A model generated the notes under the pieces. That model saw nothing but the letters and a program-made list of their open reading frames with translations. It did no database searches and was not told the origin of the DNA. Below are positions 1-7,874 of a stretch of 64,000 bases of DNA, in pieces. Each line of letters starts with the position of its first letter. Positions within the stretch are counted from its first letter, which is position 1. The position numbers and the translations under genes were made by a program. Origin of the DNA: a virus; the IMG/VR virus record IMGVR_UViG_3300042511_000879, positions 1 to 64,000 of that record; one strand, written 5' to 3'.

Positions 1-1027
1 TTGCTTTTAGAATTCCACCAGGTATCGTATTAAAGTGAAGTAACATTAAGTCTAGATTTTGATTGAATCGCAAACGGATTTCATCAATTGTAGATTTACC
101 AACAACATCATGAATCATATTAACTATAGTTTTAACCTGTTCCTCAGAGAAAAAATGGTCGATGTGGAAGTTACCTTCAATTTCACGATATTTTTCTAGG
201 ATTTGAATTGCCTGTTTTTCAGTTATTGAATAGTTTCGGATAGAACCAGTACTAGTTCTTTTAGTCCATGAAACGACTGATTGAATGTTATCGCTTTTAT
301 CACCTTGTAAGATTTTAGAGAAGATAAAATCATCGCAATTAATCTCTTCTATTTCTACGCCGTTTTTAGCAATCCAACTGATAAAATCACCTTTAAGTTG
401 GTTATTTAGCACATCAGCAGAACCCATGTTAAATAATAAGTCATCATTTGAAATTTCTACCTCATTAGGTTTGTTAATAAGGTTTTCGAAACCTTCGAAT
501 GCTAACAATCTACGCTTAGAATTATAGTACCATAAGGTATATGCATCTGTTGCTTCATTATAATTAACTAATTGAATAAGGTCACGGTCACCTGTCCAAA
601 CAATACAATTTTTACCTTCATTGTTTAACTGTGTCGACCAACCGAATAGAATATCATCTGCTTCTGCACCGGGAACTTTATGAATGATTACACCCTGCTT
701 TGCAAGAATATCTTGGAACTCTGTATAAACATTAAATACATTTTCCCAGTTAACTGAACTATCGGCAACTCTGGTACCTTTATATTCTGCGGTTGGGAAT
801 AGGTCTTTACGCCATGATTTTGAATCGACTGCAACTACGATTTGGTCGACAAAGGGTGTCATCTTTCTGACCTCTGACGCAAAGTCAATACACAATTTTC
901 GCATAAATTGTTCTTGGCCATCTCTGTCTCCTAATAATTGTTCTTTTTTAGGACGTGGAAGTACAAAAAGTCTGCTATGTACGAAATAGTTTCCATCGAT
1001 AATAAGTGTATGTTTTCCTAGTTTCAT
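1..1027 (-). CDS. rnh: 5'-3' exonuclease / RNase H-like flap nuclease (C-terminus outside window)
   Basis: Read on the minus strand from ATG at 1027, the frame stays open to the window edge, so the C-terminus is missing. The start reads MKLGKHTLIIDGNYFVHSR, the first acidic block of the FEN/PIN-like nuclease fold. GAEADDILFGWS and WTGDRDLIQL follow, matching the metal-binding acidic clusters of T4 RNase H and bacterial PolI 5' nucleases. In T4 this enzyme removes RNA primers and flaps on the lagging strand. It is transcribed divergently from nothing nearby: the clamp-loader gene follows upstream on the same strand, and a -33/-7-type promoter lies just before its start. Which of T4 Rnh or a more general phage 5' nuclease it most resembles cannot be settled by eye. 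Confidence 0.85.
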   Translation of the reverse strand, partial: MKLGKHTLIIDGNYFVHSRLFVLPRPKKEQLLGDRDGQEQFMRKLCIDFASEVRKMTPFVDQIVVAVDSKSWRKDLFPTAEYKGTRVADSSVNWENVFNVYTEFQDILAKQGVIIHKVPGAEADDILFGWSTQLNNEGKNCIVWTGDRDLIQLVNYNEATDAYTLWYYNSKRRLLAFEGFENLINKPNEVEISNDDLLFNMGSADVLNNQLKGDFISWIAKNGVEIEEINCDDFIFSKILQGDKSDNIQSVVSWTKRTSTGSIRNYSITEKQAIQILEKYREIEGNFHIDHFFSEEQVKTIVNMIHDVVGKSTIDEIRLRFNQNLDLMLLHFNTIPGGILKA

Positions 1028-1045
1028 AGTTCTATAATTTATTTG

Positions 1046-1078
1046 TAAATATAATCAAAAGTTTTGACACGGGAAAAC
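1046..1078 (-). promoter_or_regulatory. Putative early promoter, Bacteroidota -33/-7 type
   Basis: Minus strand: GTTTTC (1078-1073), exactly 19 nt, then TATATTTA (1053-1046), ending 19 nt before the ATG at 1027. The same two boxes at the same 19-nt spacing occur upstream of 25204 and at 47371-47403. The arrangement resembles the TTTG / TAnnTTTG promoter of Bacteroidota primary sigma factors. Confidence 0.5.
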
Positions 1079-1095
1079 TTTTATCAATTTATTTT

Positions 1096-2046
1096 TTAAT
1101 TTTTTACAATTTCTTGTATTTTGTACGTGCATGAAAGTAACGTAATAACCGGGTCTATTACCAGGGTTCTTTGAGCCTGGTGTTCTGCAACACAGATTGC
1201 AATTTGTGGAATGTGTCGAGCGTTTTGTGGCTTTTCTGTCTGTATGTATTCGATAAATTCTTGGCCAAGTGTTTGGAGCACATCATCAACTCTATTTGAA
1301 TATTCTCCTACAATATACTTATAATTAGTTACAGGGTCCATTTGATTAAAAATCAGGTCAAACATATCCTTGTAGACTGAGTTAAATTTCTTAACATCAT
1401 CGAGTGTAATATTCTGCGTACCTTGAGTTTTATAACCTTGTAACTTATTAAGAGTTGTTCGAAGGTCTGGAAAGTTTCTTTTAACAAATTCTACCAGGGC
1501 TGGTTTTTCAATTGCCATTCCTTCTTTTCCACAAATATCATAAACCCTTCTAATATATTTCTTAGTCAATTCATTCTCTTCAGATTTATCGAAGTCAAAA
1601 TTGATAACTTCAAACCGTGAAAGAATTGGATCTGGAATTTTATTAACATAATTACAAGTTGCAATAAAACGGGAGTTACTTGCAAACTGCTCCATGGTTG
1701 CACGAAGTGCTTTAAAGAATTGGTCAGATACACCATCAACCTCATCTAATATAACAACCTTAAATTTTCCTTGGTCATCTAGGATTGACATCGTTGAACA
1801 GAAATCAGTGATCCGGGTTCTAATCACGTCGACTGAAGTATCGGTAGATGCATTAATATAAAGGTATGGTAATCCAAATTGATTAACAATAGCCTTTGCA
1901 GTTGAAGTTTTACCAGTACCTGGGCTACCTGCCAATAACATATTCTGTGTTAATCCATTTTCAAATTTCGACATTACACGTTCTGGAAGGATTAAATCTT
2001 CTAGATTTTTAGGACGATATTTTTCTGTAAAAAGTGCTTGAATCAT
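1096..2046 (-). CDS. 44: Sliding-clamp loader large subunit, AAA+ ATPase (gp44-like)
   Basis: 316 aa, close to the 319 aa of T4 gp44. It opens the sliding clamp and loads it at primer-template junctions. Residues 8-12 (EKYRP) are the typical clamp-loader opening. Walker A GSPGTGKT is at 40-47 and Walker B VVILDEVD ends at about 104. An SRF motif near 143 takes the place of the RFC SRC arginine finger. The C-terminal third is helical, as in the collar domain. The partner small subunit (gp62) is not visible in the window. Its upstream neighbour on the plus strand diverges from about 2050-2110. Confidence 0.93.
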   Translation of the reverse strand: MIQALFTEKYRPKNLEDLILPERVMSKFENGLTQNMLLAGSPGTGKTSTAKAIVNQFGLPYLYINASTDTSVDVIRTRITDFCSTMSILDDQGKFKVVILDEVDGVSDQFFKALRATMEQFASNSRFIATCNYVNKIPDPILSRFEVINFDFDKSEENELTKKYIRRVYDICGKEGMAIEKPALVEFVKRNFPDLRTTLNKLQGYKTQGTQNITLDDVKKFNSVYKDMFDLIFNQMDPVTNYKYIVGEYSNRVDDVLQTLGQEFIEYIQTEKPQNARHIPQIAICVAEHQAQRTLVIDPVITLLSCTYKIQEIVKN

Positions 2047-2110
2047 TTTTTAGGTTTAAGTTTATAGGTATTATATAAGAAGGTCTCTATAAGTTTCAGA
2101 TAAATATTGT

Positions 2111-2611
2111 ATGGCTTTTAATAACAAATACCCAAAGATTCGTCGTACTGGAGGACCCTATCCAAGGAATAGGTATGGTGTATGTTATGAAGGACTCTCG
2201 CGACAACAGCGTCGATTACTATTAGAGAATCCATTAATGAAAGAAAGGGCTCAATCTGACCAGTTTCTACATATTATCTTTGAGATGTGTAAATATAAAA
2301 ATGATTCGAAGAGGGACAAATATTATTATGATTGGTCTACTGGGGAGCTTATGAAAAGTGAAGAGCTTTCGGATAGTTACGATACAATTGATTGGACTTG
2401 CGCTCTATCTGGAGAACCTATCAGGTCTAATATAAATAACTTTAATGCGGAGAACTTTGTTCATCCTGATTATCACGATACTCTTGGCGGTAAAATGGTG
2501 GATGGTAGAATCCTAAAATCTTCTGTTGCCTTCCAACAGCACGTAAAAAAACTCCTATTGAATCAACAAAAGGAGTTTTTAAATATTGCTAGAAAAAATT
2601 CGAAATTATAG
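2111..2611 (+). CDS. Hypothetical protein, only plus-strand gene of the window
   Basis: 166 aa, not recognised. The N-terminus is basic and rich in Arg/Gly/Pro (KIRRTGGPYPRNRYG); the middle carries YYYDWSTGELMK and WTCALSGEP. No membrane segment or signal peptide is seen. It diverges from the clamp-loader gene and converges with the 2606-3715 gene, overlapping its stop by 6 nt. Its last codons contain a bidirectional terminator hairpin. The long clean frame, a start just after an AT-rich region and the dedicated terminator support a real gene. Being alone on this strand suggests independent regulation. Confidence 0.75.
   Translation: MAFNNKYPKIRRTGGPYPRNRYGVCYEGLSRQQRRLLLENPLMKERAQSDQFLHIIFEMCKYKNDSKRDKYYYDWSTGELMKSEELSDSYDTIDWTCALSGEPIRSNINNFNAENFVHPDYHDTLGGKMVDGRILKSSVAFQQHVKKLLLNQQKEFLNIARKNSKL
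2546..2582. terminator. Bidirectional intrinsic terminator inside the end of the plus-strand gene
   Basis: Stem AAAACTCCT / AGGAGTTTT, flanked by A-runs on one side and T-runs on the other, so it can stop transcription in both directions. It sits within the last codons of the 2111-2611 gene and just past the stop of the convergent 2606-3715 gene. Confidence 0.75.
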
Positions 2612-3715
2612 TAATCTAGAGAATCTATCTTTAACACTTAGATTTTGGTATTTAGATTCATTTAAGGTATTTGAATATTCAGCCTTTTTAATTATTGCAT
2701 CATATTTTTGATACAGTATAGTTCCTTCATCTAATTGCCAATCAAACTTAGAACCAATTTCAGATGCTAATTCATTTAAACCAACTGAGTTTGCTCTATT
2801 AACTAAAGATTCTGAGGATTTTTGTTTTAATGTTTCTAATCTTTTCTTTTTACCTGCAATTGCACCTTTTAATAAATCAATGGCTTTAGTATCTTTTGCT
2901 TCTACTGCATCTGCTAAATTCTTTTCATCACCTGTAATTTCATCTTCTAATGCTTTTACCTTTGGATCTTTTTCAGTTTCTTCTGGAGTTTCAGTTTCTT
3001 CTGGAGTTTCAGTATTGTCTTTTTTAGCAGCTTTAGAAGCAGCTGCATCATCATCTAATTTTTTTTGTGCTGCTTTAGCATCATCAGATTTCTTTTGCTC
3101 TTCTTTCTTTTTTTCAATTTCAGCCTTTTTATCATCTTCCGAAGGTTCAAGTTCTTTAATTGCAGCCTGATCTTCTTTGTATTTATTTTGAAGTTCAGTC
3201 ATTTTTTCTTTATAAGATGCTACCTTTTCCGGGTCATCTTCTAATCCTGAAGCTCTTTTAATTGATGCGATTTGACCAGCTATTTTTGCATTATGAAGTG
3301 CCTTTGCAACTAGTTCACCTTTTGCATTAAATTTATCATCAACCATCTTTTGAAGTTCTCCTGCCTGATCTCTTGCAATTTTTGCTTTTGCATTAATTTT
3401 TGCCTTTTGTTCTGCGTCTGGAGCATCTTCGGCCGCTGATTCCATATCAGTGACATTCAATTTTATTTTATTGACTTTTGACTGTGCTTTTATTGCCTTT
3501 GGCATCCACCAAATCCATTGCCAAACTTTGCTTGGACCTTCAGCATCAGCTTCGTTTAATTCATTAAATTCCGGAGAATCAAGTTCTTCAGTTAATTCTT
3601 TAACAAGACTACCTAAAGAATCTATAATTGTATCGACATCTCTAGATAATGATTTAATAGGAGCTGTTGCAACCTCTTCAAGTATACTTGTATACCAATT
3701 TTCAAATGTTTCCAT
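2606..3715 (-). CDS. Coiled-coil Ala/Lys/Glu-rich protein next to the capsid gene
   Basis: 369 aa, not recognised. After a short N-terminal segment it is almost entirely charged and low-complexity (Ala, Lys, Glu, Asp), with a predicted long coiled coil at about residues 90-310. A perfect short repeat TPEETE lies in the middle. The C-terminus is more ordered (SLVNRANSVGLNELASEIG... DRFSRLL). The N-terminus METFENWYTSILEEV has the F-x-x-(F/W) plus L-x-E pattern of the prohead-protease-processed proteins of this phage, so it may be a prohead core or internal protein. The position just after the major capsid gene and the late-type promoter fit a head role. Function is inferred only from that context. 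Confidence 0.75.
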   Translation of the reverse strand: METFENWYTSILEEVATAPIKSLSRDVDTIIDSLGSLVKELTEELDSPEFNELNEADAEGPSKVWQWIWWMPKAIKAQSKVNKIKLNVTDMESAAEDAPDAEQKAKINAKAKIARDQAGELQKMVDDKFNAKGELVAKALHNAKIAGQIASIKRASGLEDDPEKVASYKEKMTELQNKYKEDQAAIKELEPSEDDKKAEIEKKKEEQKKSDDAKAAQKKLDDDAAASKAAKKDNTETPEETETPEETEKDPKVKALEDEITGDEKNLADAVEAKDTKAIDLLKGAIAGKKKRLETLKQKSSESLVNRANSVGLNELASEIGSKFDWQLDEGTILYQKYDAIIKKAEYSNTLNESKYQNLSVKDRFSRLL

Positions 3716-3741
3716 ATTTTAATTTATTTTGTTATGATAGA

Positions 3742-3749
3742 TTATATAT
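3742..3749 (-). promoter_or_regulatory. Putative late promoter (ATATATAA)
   Basis: Minus-strand GATATATAATC, 27 nt before the ATG at 3715. One of the shared ATATATAA elements described in the findings. Confidence 0.5.
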
Positions 3750-3752
3750 CAC

Positions 3753-3783
3753 AAAAAAGGGAACTGATTTCTCAGTTCCCTTT
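3753..3783 (-). terminator. Intrinsic terminator of the major capsid gene
   Basis: Perfect 12-bp stem (AAAGGGAACTGA / TCAGTTCCCTTT) with a 4-nt loop. On the minus strand it is followed by a T-run. It lies 36 nt past the capsid stop and before the late promoter of the next gene. Confidence 0.85.
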
Positions 3784-3818
3784 AAGTATAATTAGAATGT
3801 TAGTTCTAATTTAAAATA

Positions 3819-5351
3819 TTAAGCTAATGTTAACAAGTTACCAGTAGCAGTTCCATTAACAGTTACATTGAACTCAACGTATTGAGTTTCAGGGTGGAAT
3901 CCTGCATCAACTAGAGCGAATCTAGATTTAACAGCTACTTTAGGAGCCATAGTTCCTTCAGCAATTGCTTGAACTGATTCAGCCATTAAGTAAGGCATGA
4001 ATACGATACCAGGTCCGTTTCCGTCTCCTTTTCTACCAACTGCGATTGAATAATCGTACCAGTCCATTGTAGGGTCAGTATAAATGTTAATTCCAGCAAC
4101 AGATCCTAATGGGTAGATAGCTCCAGCAGCTTGTGCGAAAGTATTTGCCATTGGGTTTGCAACGAAACCAGCGATTGATTGTAAAACTGTAGCAGTTTGT
4201 GGTCCACATACTGCGAAGTTACCAGCACCTCTTCTACCTCTGTTAGCGATCAAGTTAGCAGAAGCTAAGATTTGAGAAAGGATTCTTCTGTGAACAGAAG
4301 GTAAAGTTTCTCCACCAGCTAATGCAGATGCAAGAGGTAAGTTTAAGTCAAATGCATTAGCACTGAATGCTCTAGTAACGTTAAGAGCACCTAATGTTCT
4401 GATTCTTCCTAAGATGTATTGGTTAATACCTTGAGTTAATTCATTAGTTAAAACAGCTTCAACTTGAGCAACAGCATCAACTCCGAATTGTTTTAAATCT
4501 TGAACTTGTTCTCTTGTAACGGCAGCAGCAACTTGGAAAGTTTCAGCTGTAACGCTTTTAGAGAATAAAGATAATCCCATGATTTTATCTGGAGTTTGTT
4601 CTCCAGCTTCTCTTGAGAATGGAGTACCAGATGCATTAGAAGCAGCGAATCCTTTAACGTGATCCTCTAAAGCTTTAACTAATTCTACATCAGTCGCAGT
4701 ACATGCATGTGTTAAACCAACAAATGCTAATTTAATATCGTCATTAACGTTAGCGTTAGCAGCGTCAATAGAATTTACTTTAAAAATCATTTTACCATCA
4801 ATTCTAGAAGTTCCTATTAAAGTATAAGAACCATAAGTTCCACCAACAGCTACAATAGTATCATCAGCAAGTGCTTGAATTTCAGCTAATGCAGTTGCAA
4901 ACGTACCAGTTGCAAGACCTACTTTAACATAAGTTGGAGCAGTAGTAGCAGTTACACCATTAAGACCGATTTTACCACCTTCGTAAACAAAGTCTAAGTA
5001 AGACAATAATCCCATTGGACCAGCCATAGGAACTACTGGTACTAAGTCAAGACCGATAGTTTGAGCAGCAACTTGCATTGCTAAAGGAAGTAAAGAAGGA
5101 GCTTTATCACCAGAACCTTTAGTAGTAGACATACCACCTGAGAAAGTATTACCTGGTAAAGTTGTAGCACCCATACCAAAGATGTTACCAGCAGTACCTA
5201 AAGTCATTTGAGAAGCATCTTCGTATAATTTGTGGTTGTGACAGTATTCTGACATCCAAGCTAATTTGCTTGAATCGTTGATACCTGTCGCAGATTCGAT
5301 AATCGGAGCCCACGTTGCTCTGATTTCTGCTTCATTAATTAAATTTGCCAT
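3819..5351 (-). CDS. 23: Major capsid protein precursor (gp23-like)
   Basis: 510 aa; T4 gp23 is 521 aa. It forms the hexamers of the head shell. The N-terminus (LINEAEIRATWAPIIESA) corresponds to the T4 start region, including the WAPIIE block. The body is the Ala/Gly-rich HK97-type fold with features such as VAAAVTREQVQDLKQFGVDA, which matches the strongly conserved gp23 TREQ region. LINE or IIE near residues 7-18 fit the (I/L)-x-E prohead protease signal, so the N-terminus is probably trimmed. The gene follows protease/scaffold, exactly the T4 22-23 order. A leader of about 110 nt contains its own late promoter, and a strong terminator follows. Codon use is cleaner than in the neighbours, as expected for the most abundant virion protein. 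Confidence 0.95.
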   Translation of the reverse strand: MANLINEAEIRATWAPIIESATGINDSSKLAWMSEYCHNHKLYEDASQMTLGTAGNIFGMGATTLPGNTFSGGMSTTKGSGDKAPSLLPLAMQVAAQTIGLDLVPVVPMAGPMGLLSYLDFVYEGGKIGLNGVTATTAPTYVKVGLATGTFATALAEIQALADDTIVAVGGTYGSYTLIGTSRIDGKMIFKVNSIDAANANVNDDIKLAFVGLTHACTATDVELVKALEDHVKGFAASNASGTPFSREAGEQTPDKIMGLSLFSKSVTAETFQVAAAVTREQVQDLKQFGVDAVAQVEAVLTNELTQGINQYILGRIRTLGALNVTRAFSANAFDLNLPLASALAGGETLPSVHRRILSQILASANLIANRGRRGAGNFAVCGPQTATVLQSIAGFVANPMANTFAQAAGAIYPLGSVAGINIYTDPTMDWYDYSIAVGRKGDGNGPGIVFMPYLMAESVQAIAEGTMAPKVAVKSRFALVDAGFHPETQYVEFNVTVNGTATGNLLTLA

Positions 5352-5460
5352 TTGTAAATTTATTTTTTTTTAATGGTTTTATATTTTCGTATATTACGAG
5401 TTTTCGATATAATTTCAGTTTTTTGCTTCTTAACTGAGCATCGAATATGTTTTAATAGTA

Positions 5461-5468
5461 TTATATAT
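5461..5468 (-). promoter_or_regulatory. Putative late promoter of the capsid gene (ATATATAA)
   Basis: Minus-strand GGATATATAATA, about 110 nt upstream of the capsid ATG at 5351. This would give the capsid mRNA an unusually long AT-rich leader of about 100 nt. Confidence 0.5.
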
Positions 5469-5478
5469 CCTTGTTTTT

Positions 5479-5501
5479 TTGGTTTTTTTAAAAAAACCCA
5501 A
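5479..5501 (-). terminator. Weak terminator-like hairpin after the protease/scaffold gene
   Basis: Stem GGTTTTTTT / AAAAAAACC just beyond the stop at 5510 and immediately before the capsid promoter. It is A/T-dominated, so it is probably only a partial terminator. Confidence 0.35.
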
Positions 5502-5509
5502 AAATAATG

Positions 5510-6844
5510 TTATCTGTTAAATCTTTTTGCAATTTCAGCACCTAATTCAGTAGCGTCATAACCTAGCGTTTGAGTTGTTTCAACCACTGATTCATTTACC
5601 ATAGCGATTTTTTCCATTACTGGAGCAACCTCTCTAAGGTCTCTAGTTTGCCAGAAGTTTGCAACTTGGTAAGCTGTTTCTAATTTATGATATTTAGATT
5701 GTGCTACTATTTGGTTTTTCTTACCTTCAGAACATTTAGCCCAAGTATCATGGTATTCAGTTGGCATTAATTTGATAACATTAGGTGTGTTGTTAGTTTC
5801 TACAACTCCTGATAATGAAGTGTTCCATAGAGCTAAAATTTGTCCTTCAGTAAGGTAACCTCTTCCTTCAACTGCGCTTACAACTTTAGATTTTTCTTCA
5901 ATAGTTAATGTATTAAATTCATTTACTTTCTCTTCAGAGATAAATTTAAAGAATGTTGGATTTTCTGATTTTTTAGAATTTACCTTTTCAACAATTGCTT
6001 CTAATTTAGAAGTAATTGAATTTTTGTAAGCTTCCATTTGGTCAACTTGTTTACCAGCAGCTTCTCCTTCACCTTCAAGGTCTAAGTCTTTTTCTACGTC
6101 TTCTGGTTTTCCAGTGATTACATTACCATCAGCATCAACTACATCAACAGTAACATCTTTAGTAGCAGTTTTAATGTCTTCGGCAGGAATTCCTGCTTCA
6201 GTTCCATCATTTGCTTCTGTAATTTCTTTACCAGCAGCATTTCCTTTACCAGCAAGTTTTATGTCTTTTGCAACATCTTCTGGTTTTCCAGTGATTACAT
6301 TACCATCAGCATCAACTACATCTGGAGAAACATCTTCAGTTTCATCTTTAAGAGCTTCAGCTGGAATTCCTGCTTCGTCTTCTAATAATAGGTTAGTATT
6401 AACTGTTTCTGCAACGTATTCTGCGTATTCAGTTACTTTCTCTAAGTTCTCTCTTAAATATTCAGTATATTTAATTAAGTTGTCATAAGAAGTAGAACCT
6501 TCATTGTAAGATTCAGCTAAATAGTTAGTGTAATTTTTGATAGCATCAACGCTTTCAGCGATATGCTCAGAATATTGAATACCTTGATCAACTTTTTCTG
6601 CAAGTGTTTCTGCATATTGAATACCTTGGTCTGCTTTTTCAGCAACGTGTTCTGAATATGCGATTGATTCTTCTAATTTCTTAGCTAAATAATCGGTATA
6701 TTCTTTTAATGATTGTACTTGAGAACTAGTAGACTCTGCTTCTGTTAAAGAATTCATACTTTCTTTAATAGATTTGATTTCTTCAGAAAGATATTTAGAG
6801 TATTTATTAAAATCCTCAGTCGTAATAAATTTAGACTCTGCCAT
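5510..6844 (-). CDS. 22: Possible internally initiated scaffold protein (gp22-like)
   Basis: In-frame ATG at 6844 (Met197 of the fusion) would give a 444-aa scaffold beginning MAESKFITTEDFNKYSKYLS. The 30 nt before it are A-rich, with no G-rich stretch, just like the leaders of ordinary genes here. Scaffold is normally needed in large excess over protease, which a second start would supply. This is inference; the sequence shows only a plausible start and a domain boundary at that point. Confidence 0.4.
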   Translation of the reverse strand: MAESKFITTEDFNKYSKYLSEEIKSIKESMNSLTEAESTSSQVQSLKEYTDYLAKKLEESIAYSEHVAEKADQGIQYAETLAEKVDQGIQYSEHIAESVDAIKNYTNYLAESYNEGSTSYDNLIKYTEYLRENLEKVTEYAEYVAETVNTNLLLEDEAGIPAEALKDETEDVSPDVVDADGNVITGKPEDVAKDIKLAGKGNAAGKEITEANDGTEAGIPAEDIKTATKDVTVDVVDADGNVITGKPEDVEKDLDLEGEGEAAGKQVDQMEAYKNSITSKLEAIVEKVNSKKSENPTFFKFISEEKVNEFNTLTIEEKSKVVSAVEGRGYLTEGQILALWNTSLSGVVETNNTPNVIKLMPTEYHDTWAKCSEGKKNQIVAQSKYHKLETAYQVANFWQTRDLREVAPVMEKIAMVNESVVETTQTLGYDATELGAEIAKRFNR

Positions 6845-7432
6845 TTTTGTTTCGTTTATATTTTCGATTGATTGTTTTTTGTTTTCTTTATTTATCTCGT
6901 AAATAAATAGGTCGTTTCCTTCATTAACAAAACCATAAGCTTCATTAACTCTTTTCAATTCAGCGTTTTCAAACCCAGGGTCTGCAACTAAATCGTAAGT
7001 AAACAATTGTTTGATTTTTACAGTTCCATTAGATTCAACTGCACCAGCTGCTCTACTTGAAATTTGTAATGGAACTCCAGCATCTACAAGAGCTTTTGCC
7101 TGTCTTCCTGCATCAGTATCTAATAGTCTGATACGTCCTTTAACTTGTTTTGTCTCTGTATCATAAGTAAGTTCTTCAATAATATGTGATACATTTTTTA
7201 AAGAAACATCAAATGTTTGTGGGTGGTCTAATTCACCTAATAGCTTAGATGATTTAATTTTGGCCTGTAGAGCTTCAATTTGCGGTAAGTATTCAGATTC
7301 AGTATAGATTCGGTTATTACGATTTTTCTTATCGATTTCTCCAAAGATACCCTCTAGAACATAAGTCCCACCTTCTTGTTTAAACTCTAATTCCGTTGAC
7401 GATCTTTCTAAGATCAGTAAGTTATTAGTCAT
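5510..7432 (-). CDS. 21: Prohead protease fused to prohead scaffold (gp21-gp22 fusion)
   Basis: 640 aa. Residues 1-175 are a T4 gp21-type prohead serine protease: NRNNRIY (37-43), LGELDHPQ with candidate catalytic His70, and LQISSRAAG with candidate Ser125/126, followed by DPGFENAELK. Residues 197-640 are scaffold-like: a 14-residue repeated coiled coil built on Y-x-(E/N)-x-(V/L)-A-E (about 230-345), then two copies of an acidic segment containing VDADGNVITGKPEDV, then a helical C-terminus. T4 makes these as two genes, 21 and 22. Here the linker (about 178-196) is Lys/Asn/Glu-rich and looks like translated intergenic DNA, and Met197 has a leader-like A-rich upstream sequence. It lies between the core protein and capsid genes as in T4. 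The protease matures the head and is expected to cut after (I/L/V)-x-E. Confidence 0.9.
   Translation of the reverse strand: MTNNLLILERSSTELEFKQEGGTYVLEGIFGEIDKKNRNNRIYTESEYLPQIEALQAKIKSSKLLGELDHPQTFDVSLKNVSHIIEELTYDTETKQVKGRIRLLDTDAGRQAKALVDAGVPLQISSRAAGAVESNGTVKIKQLFTYDLVADPGFENAELKRVNEAYGFVNEGNDLFIYEINKENKKQSIENINETKMAESKFITTEDFNKYSKYLSEEIKSIKESMNSLTEAESTSSQVQSLKEYTDYLAKKLEESIAYSEHVAEKADQGIQYAETLAEKVDQGIQYSEHIAESVDAIKNYTNYLAESYNEGSTSYDNLIKYTEYLRENLEKVTEYAEYVAETVNTNLLLEDEAGIPAEALKDETEDVSPDVVDADGNVITGKPEDVAKDIKLAGKGNAAGKEITEANDGTEAGIPAEDIKTATKDVTVDVVDADGNVITGKPEDVEKDLDLEGEGEAAGKQVDQMEAYKNSITSKLEAIVEKVNSKKSENPTFFKFISEEKVNEFNTLTIEEKSKVVSAVEGRGYLTEGQILALWNTSLSGVVETNNTPNVIKLMPTEYHDTWAKCSEGKKNQIVAQSKYHKLETAYQVANFWQTRDLREVAPVMEKIAMVNESVVETTQTLGYDATELGAEIAKRFNR
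6099..6322. repeat. 47-bp perfect direct repeat (6099-6145 and 6276-6322) within the scaffold coding region
   Basis: The 47 bp are identical by eye and encode the two copies of DADGNVITGKPEDV. Nucleotide identity, not only protein similarity, suggests a recent duplication or gene conversion inside the scaffold part of the fusion. Confidence 0.8.
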
Positions 7433-7456
7433 AATTATTATTTTATTATATTTCTA

Positions 7457-7464
7457 TTATATAT
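7457..7464 (-). promoter_or_regulatory. Putative late promoter (ATATATAA)
   Basis: Minus-strand GGATATATAATA, 25 nt before the protease/scaffold ATG at 7432. Confidence 0.5.
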
Positions 7465-7502
7465 CCAGTTAATTTTTGAAGATTTTTAAAAATTTTAAAT
7501 TT

Positions 7503-7853
7503 TTATAGACCGGCTAACGGATCCTCTTCTTCTCCACCTGCATCGCCTTCTGAATCTTTTTCAGCGTCCTTTTCTTTTTGAGCCACTTCTTCTTGATAAT
7601 CGTTAAAAAATTTAACTAGAGTAAACATATCCTCTTCGGTAAACGCTGTATTTCCGTATTCTTTATAGAAATATTCTTTAAATTCTTTTTCACTTTTTGA
7701 GGACAATATAGTCCCTAAAATTTCAGTAGATTTAATTTCTTTTCCTGAGTCAAGAGTTACATCATCAACTACTACTTTTGAATCTTCTCCTGCATCAATT
7801 GCATCTTCTTGAAGAGAGCTAGTAAATTCTTCAAATGTTTTAATTATTTTCAT
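7503..7853 (-). CDS. Prohead core protein, gp67/gp68-like by position
   Basis: 116 aa, not recognised by sequence alone. The N-terminus MKIIKTFEEFTSSLQED is the tag pattern shared by the internal head proteins of this phage, with a candidate protease site L-Q-E. The C-terminal third is extremely acidic (Glu/Asp runs ending DPLAGL). It lies between portal and protease, where T4 has the small acidic prohead core proteins gp67 and gp68. Those are cleaved by gp21 and their acidic peptides stay in the head. Position, acidity and tag together make a core protein likely. Confidence 0.7.
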   Translation of the reverse strand: MKIIKTFEEFTSSLQEDAIDAGEDSKVVVDDVTLDSGKEIKSTEILGTILSSKSEKEFKEYFYKEYGNTAFTEEDMFTLVKFFNDYQEEVAQKEKDAEKDSEGDAGGEEEDPLAGL

Positions 7854-7874
7854 TTTATTTATATTTTTATTTAA

